Source: Nonomuraea helvata (lineage in GTDB: Bacteria; Actinomycetota; Actinomycetes; Streptosporangiales; Streptosporangiaceae). From it: 64,000 nucleotides of DNA. The stretch is from assembly GCF_039535785.1 (NCBI RefSeq), contig NZ_BAAAXV010000001.1, positions 2,046,001 to 2,110,000 of the forward strand. Direction: 5' to 3'. Positions 62,801 to 64,000 of the stretch are shown one piece after another. The position numbers and the translations under genes are program-made. The notes below the pieces were generated by a model, which worked only from the letters and a program-made list of their open reading frames with translations, did not search any database and had not been told where the DNA came from. Within the stretch, counting starts at the first letter, position 1, and each line of letters opens with the position of its first letter.

Positions 62801-62891
62801 GGCCCTCGCGGAGGCACTGTCGCTGGCCGCGCAGATGGATCCGGTGGTCGTGGAGCAGGTCTGCGCCGACCTGGGCCGTCGCGCGACGTGA
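59847..62891 (+). CDS. SARP regulator with NB-ARC and TPR domains
   Basis: A 1,014-residue AfsR-type regulator. It has an OmpR-like winged helix (about residues 1-95, IRILGPLEIMIEGKRLDLGS), a bacterial transcriptional activation domain to about residue 245, a Pro-rich linker, then NB-ARC with Walker A VIYGKPGVGKTAIA, Walker B MLIVLDDAG and GHLPLALRIAG, and C-terminal TPR repeats (about residues 690-1010). GTG 59847 is chosen with GGGAG 7 nt upstream. Such STAND regulators switch on antibiotic or developmental genes when the TPR part senses a signal. Confidence 0.92.
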   Translation: MEIRILGPLEIMIEGKRLDLGSPRQQAVLAVLLLEAGRVVSVRRLMEAIYGDDPPATSRAQIQICISALRRLFASYGHPHIITTESQGYIFRCDDDQIDAQRFRRLTAEARRARDAGQLDDAVRGYREALALCTGPLEGIESRLVRSAVTRFTERQITINEECIELELELGRHRELVAEITELVERHPLRERLRGQLMTALYRSGRQAEALQVYQHTRETMIEELGLEPNEELRQLHQAILTSHESLNAPAPPPPPRESPSAAPQGTPRLLPSDIADFTGRRRQVETIGRLLTSDRCQLAVPVAVIYGKPGVGKTAIAVHTSHAIADRFPDGQLFADLHGAASPTVHPKQVLERFLRALGLPGTEIPDGLEERAEVYRTMLSNRRMLIVLDDAGSESQVLPLVPGYPDCAVMVTSRSRLVGLPGAMSVEIETFESQQSINLLKRIAGSDRIQDDPEPAAALAQLCGHLPLALRIAGARLAARPNWTIGHLVERLADEARRLDELRYGEMGIRASLALTYESMSEPARRLLRRLAILDFTHYSGWIAAALLDAPLTEAQDLLDDLSDAQLIEMSGPDDGHAHYHLHELTRVFARERVVAEESPVERKDELTRVLSALLALTQQAHSLEYGGDYVKVRSAAPSWPAPPEQMETIIGLPMQWFERERATLVAAIRQAARAGLVELCWDLAITSVTLFEARIYYDDWRQTHEVALEAARQAGDVRGQATMLYSLGSLHSAEQRFDDARRDFEAAAEMFRAEGYDQGEALAIRDLAFLDRMYGRLTAAENGYRHALKIFRANGDLAAAAFVLHSLARTRLELRDPAEARRLLDESLRLSRTAGSKRVEAQVLCWLGDAYIQAGDLSRAVDVLQSSLTMVRSMDDAIGEAYALHQLALARLRRGEFSEAATALDRCIDLAGSARSRLAEVKGFTGLGELASARGEPDKAIHHLDQALALCRKIHAPLYEVRVLTQLSVAHAATGDRTAAEQALAEALSLAAQMDPVVVEQVCADLGRRAT

Positions 62892-63101
62892 TCAGGGCCG
62901 GTTCAGCTCTTTCCAGAGCCGCGCCTCCTCCGGGGTCAGCGGCACATCGGGGATGAGCTGTTCCGGATGTCCCGCCGGAAGAGATGGAGGCGGGTTCTCC
63001 GGAGGGACCACCAGGAAAGGGGCCATCCCGGAGAAACGCCCAACACCCACCAGGCCGTCCCAGATGAACTTGATGAGCCCTCTGGCAAGCCGAGCTAACA
63101 C
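62892..63101 (-). CDS. DUF6059-family small protein
   Basis: A 69-residue protein (MLARLARGLIKFIWDGLVGV, then GHPEQLIPDVPLTPEEARLW) with an N-terminal amphipathic/hydrophobic helix and the Pro-rich GHPE..PLT end typical of DUF6059. GTG 63101 has GGAGG at 8-nt spacing. Genes of this family often lie next to SARP-type regulators, as here (it abuts the SARP stop, converging). Function unknown. Confidence 0.75.
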   Translation of the reverse strand: MLARLARGLIKFIWDGLVGVGRFSGMAPFLVVPPENPPPSLPAGHPEQLIPDVPLTPEEARLWKELNRP

Positions 63102-63260
63102 GCCCTCACCCTCCTTCGGCGTCCTGCAGTGATGGATTGTCGCTTCCCCCGCTCGATCCCGTCTGGACGCCGCTCCACGCCGGTCCATCGGGCCGGTCCA
63201 GCGGGCGTCGAACAGGCGTCGAGCCGCGGCGTGCACGCTGGGAGAAACGAGGGGGCAGAC

Positions 63261-63560
63261 ATGAAGACGTTCACCCTTCCGGCCCACCCCGGCGACGACG
63301 CCCTCGCCCGGCTGGAGTGCTCGCCCGTCGCCGAGCACTGGACGGCCAGGGCCGGCTGCGCGCAGAGCGATCCCGATCTGTTCTTCCACGACGCCGGCCA
63401 CAGCGCCGCCCACCGCGCCAAGGCGATCTGCCGCGACTGCCCGGTGGCCGAGCAGTGCCTGGCGGTCGCCGTACGGTTGGAGGTGCGGCACGGCATCTGG
63501 GGCGGCCTGCTGCCCGAGGAGCGCCGCCACCTCTACCCGGCGACCAGGTCGGCCGCTTGA
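63261..63560 (+). CDS. WhiB-family iron-sulfur regulator
   Basis: A 99-residue Wbl protein. Four cysteines ligate a [4Fe-4S] cluster: one in RAGCAQSDPDLFF, CRDCPVAEQC supplying three. It is followed by the beta-turn GIWGGLLPEERR and a short basic tail. It is a redox-sensitive partner of the principal sigma factor in actinobacteria. GAGGGGG precedes ATG 63261. Confidence 0.9.
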   Translation: MKTFTLPAHPGDDALARLECSPVAEHWTARAGCAQSDPDLFFHDAGHSAAHRAKAICRDCPVAEQCLAVAVRLEVRHGIWGGLLPEERRHLYPATRSAA

Positions 63561-63735
63561 CGCTCCCCACGCTGGCCGCCGCCCTGCCACCCACCGCGCG
63601 GGCCGGCTGCATCCCCCTGAGAGCCGTGCCCCGCTGAGCATCACGTGGACCGAAGAGGCGTCGCCAGAAGCCACCACCCGCACGATCGAGGCCGGCTAGC
63701 CGCGTGGCGGTGAGCCGGCCTCGTGCGCGTCGCCC

Positions 63736-64000
63736 TCAGGAGGGGCGGTTGTAGTGAGCCGGAGGAGCCATACCGGCATCGATCATGACCTCCGCGCCCG
63801 TGATGCTGCGGACCCTGCCGGACGCCAGCATGACGACCAGGGTCGCGATCTCGTCGGGGTCGATCATCTCCCCCGTGGAGAGCCCCGTCATCTTGGGCAC
63901 GGTGGCGACGAACTCCTCCGGGGTCATCCCCGCGCGCTTCGCGATCTCCGGGTTCGTCCACAGCCGGGTACGGACCGGCCCGGGCGAGATGGTGTTGACC
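63736..64000 (-). CDS. SDR-family oxidoreductase, C-terminal part
   Basis: Partial gene running off the window edge. The visible C-terminus has VNTISPGPVRTRLW, a region ending EEFVATVPKM, and the end VRSITGAEVMIDAGM, the classical SDR dimer-interface and C-terminal motif. The catalytic YxxxK and NAD sites lie beyond position 64000. Confidence 0.85.
   Translation of the reverse strand, partial: VNTISPGPVRTRLWTNPEIAKRAGMTPEEFVATVPKMTGLSTGEMIDPDEIATLVVMLASGRVRSITGAEVMIDAGMAPPAHYNRPS

Overview
The window is about 70% G+C chromosomal DNA with very strong G/C bias at third codon positions. It carries WhiB, SARP and PknG-type regulators, an actinobacterial DnaG and sigma factor, and an actinomycete integrative and conjugative element (AICE). 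I read the host as a filamentous actinobacterium, most likely Streptosporangiales (Nonomuraea-like). That placement comes from gene content and style, not from a search.

Positions 97-1381 are chromosomal (a small membrane protein and an M48 peptidase). Positions 1522-14263 are an AICE integrated in the 3' end of a tRNA-Asn gene, bounded by a 27-bp direct repeat. Its right-hand module holds small conserved genes, a split FtsK-type transfer apparatus, zinc-ribbon proteins, a GIY-YIG protein, an HUH replication initiator, an excisionase and a tyrosine integrase. Its left, divergent module is cargo: a low-GC membrane-anchored PD-(D/E)xK-like protein and a three-gene operon of an XRE regulator, a RibD-type reductase and a RibD-type deaminase.

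Positions 16881-25192 hold a tightly overlapping seven-gene operon. It is an enlarged version of the mycobacterial pknG-glnX-glnH pathway, with a coiled-coil protein, a PP2C phosphatase, a VWA protein and an FHA protein added. Three of the proteins start with zinc ribbons. Positions 25259-33081 carry the conserved rpoD, dnaG and dgt genes, with dnaG interrupted by a 320-residue intein in its zinc-binding domain. An M23 lipoprotein and an FAD-dependent oxidoreductase lie between dnaG and dgt.

Positions 33-51 kb are mostly single genes of general function: an M48 protease, an APH-like kinase, GNAT proteins, a methyltransferase, DUF6194, DUF1062, VOC and FHA proteins, a TetR/NTF2-like divergent pair, a lone cytochrome b, pyruvate phosphate dikinase, a toxin-antitoxin pair with a frameshifted toxin, a DinB/WYL divergent pair and glycyl-tRNA synthetase. 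Two intergenic regions here carry convincing operator-like palindromes (40.37-40.42 kb and 42.44-42.50 kb). Positions 51.2-56.9 kb are rich in gene remnants (ALDH, TerC, FdhD, DMT transporter) around a GntR regulator and an intact zinc-uptake operon (znuACB-zur).

Positions 57.9-59.3 kb are gene-poor. They are followed by two tiny ORFs, the second encoding an exported 52-residue peptide with its own terminator, and then by a 1,014-residue SARP/NB-ARC/TPR regulator, a DUF6059 gene, a WhiB gene and the end of an SDR gene cut by the window edge. The exported peptide beside a TPR regulator and the enlarged PknG operon are the two best candidates for undescribed systems.
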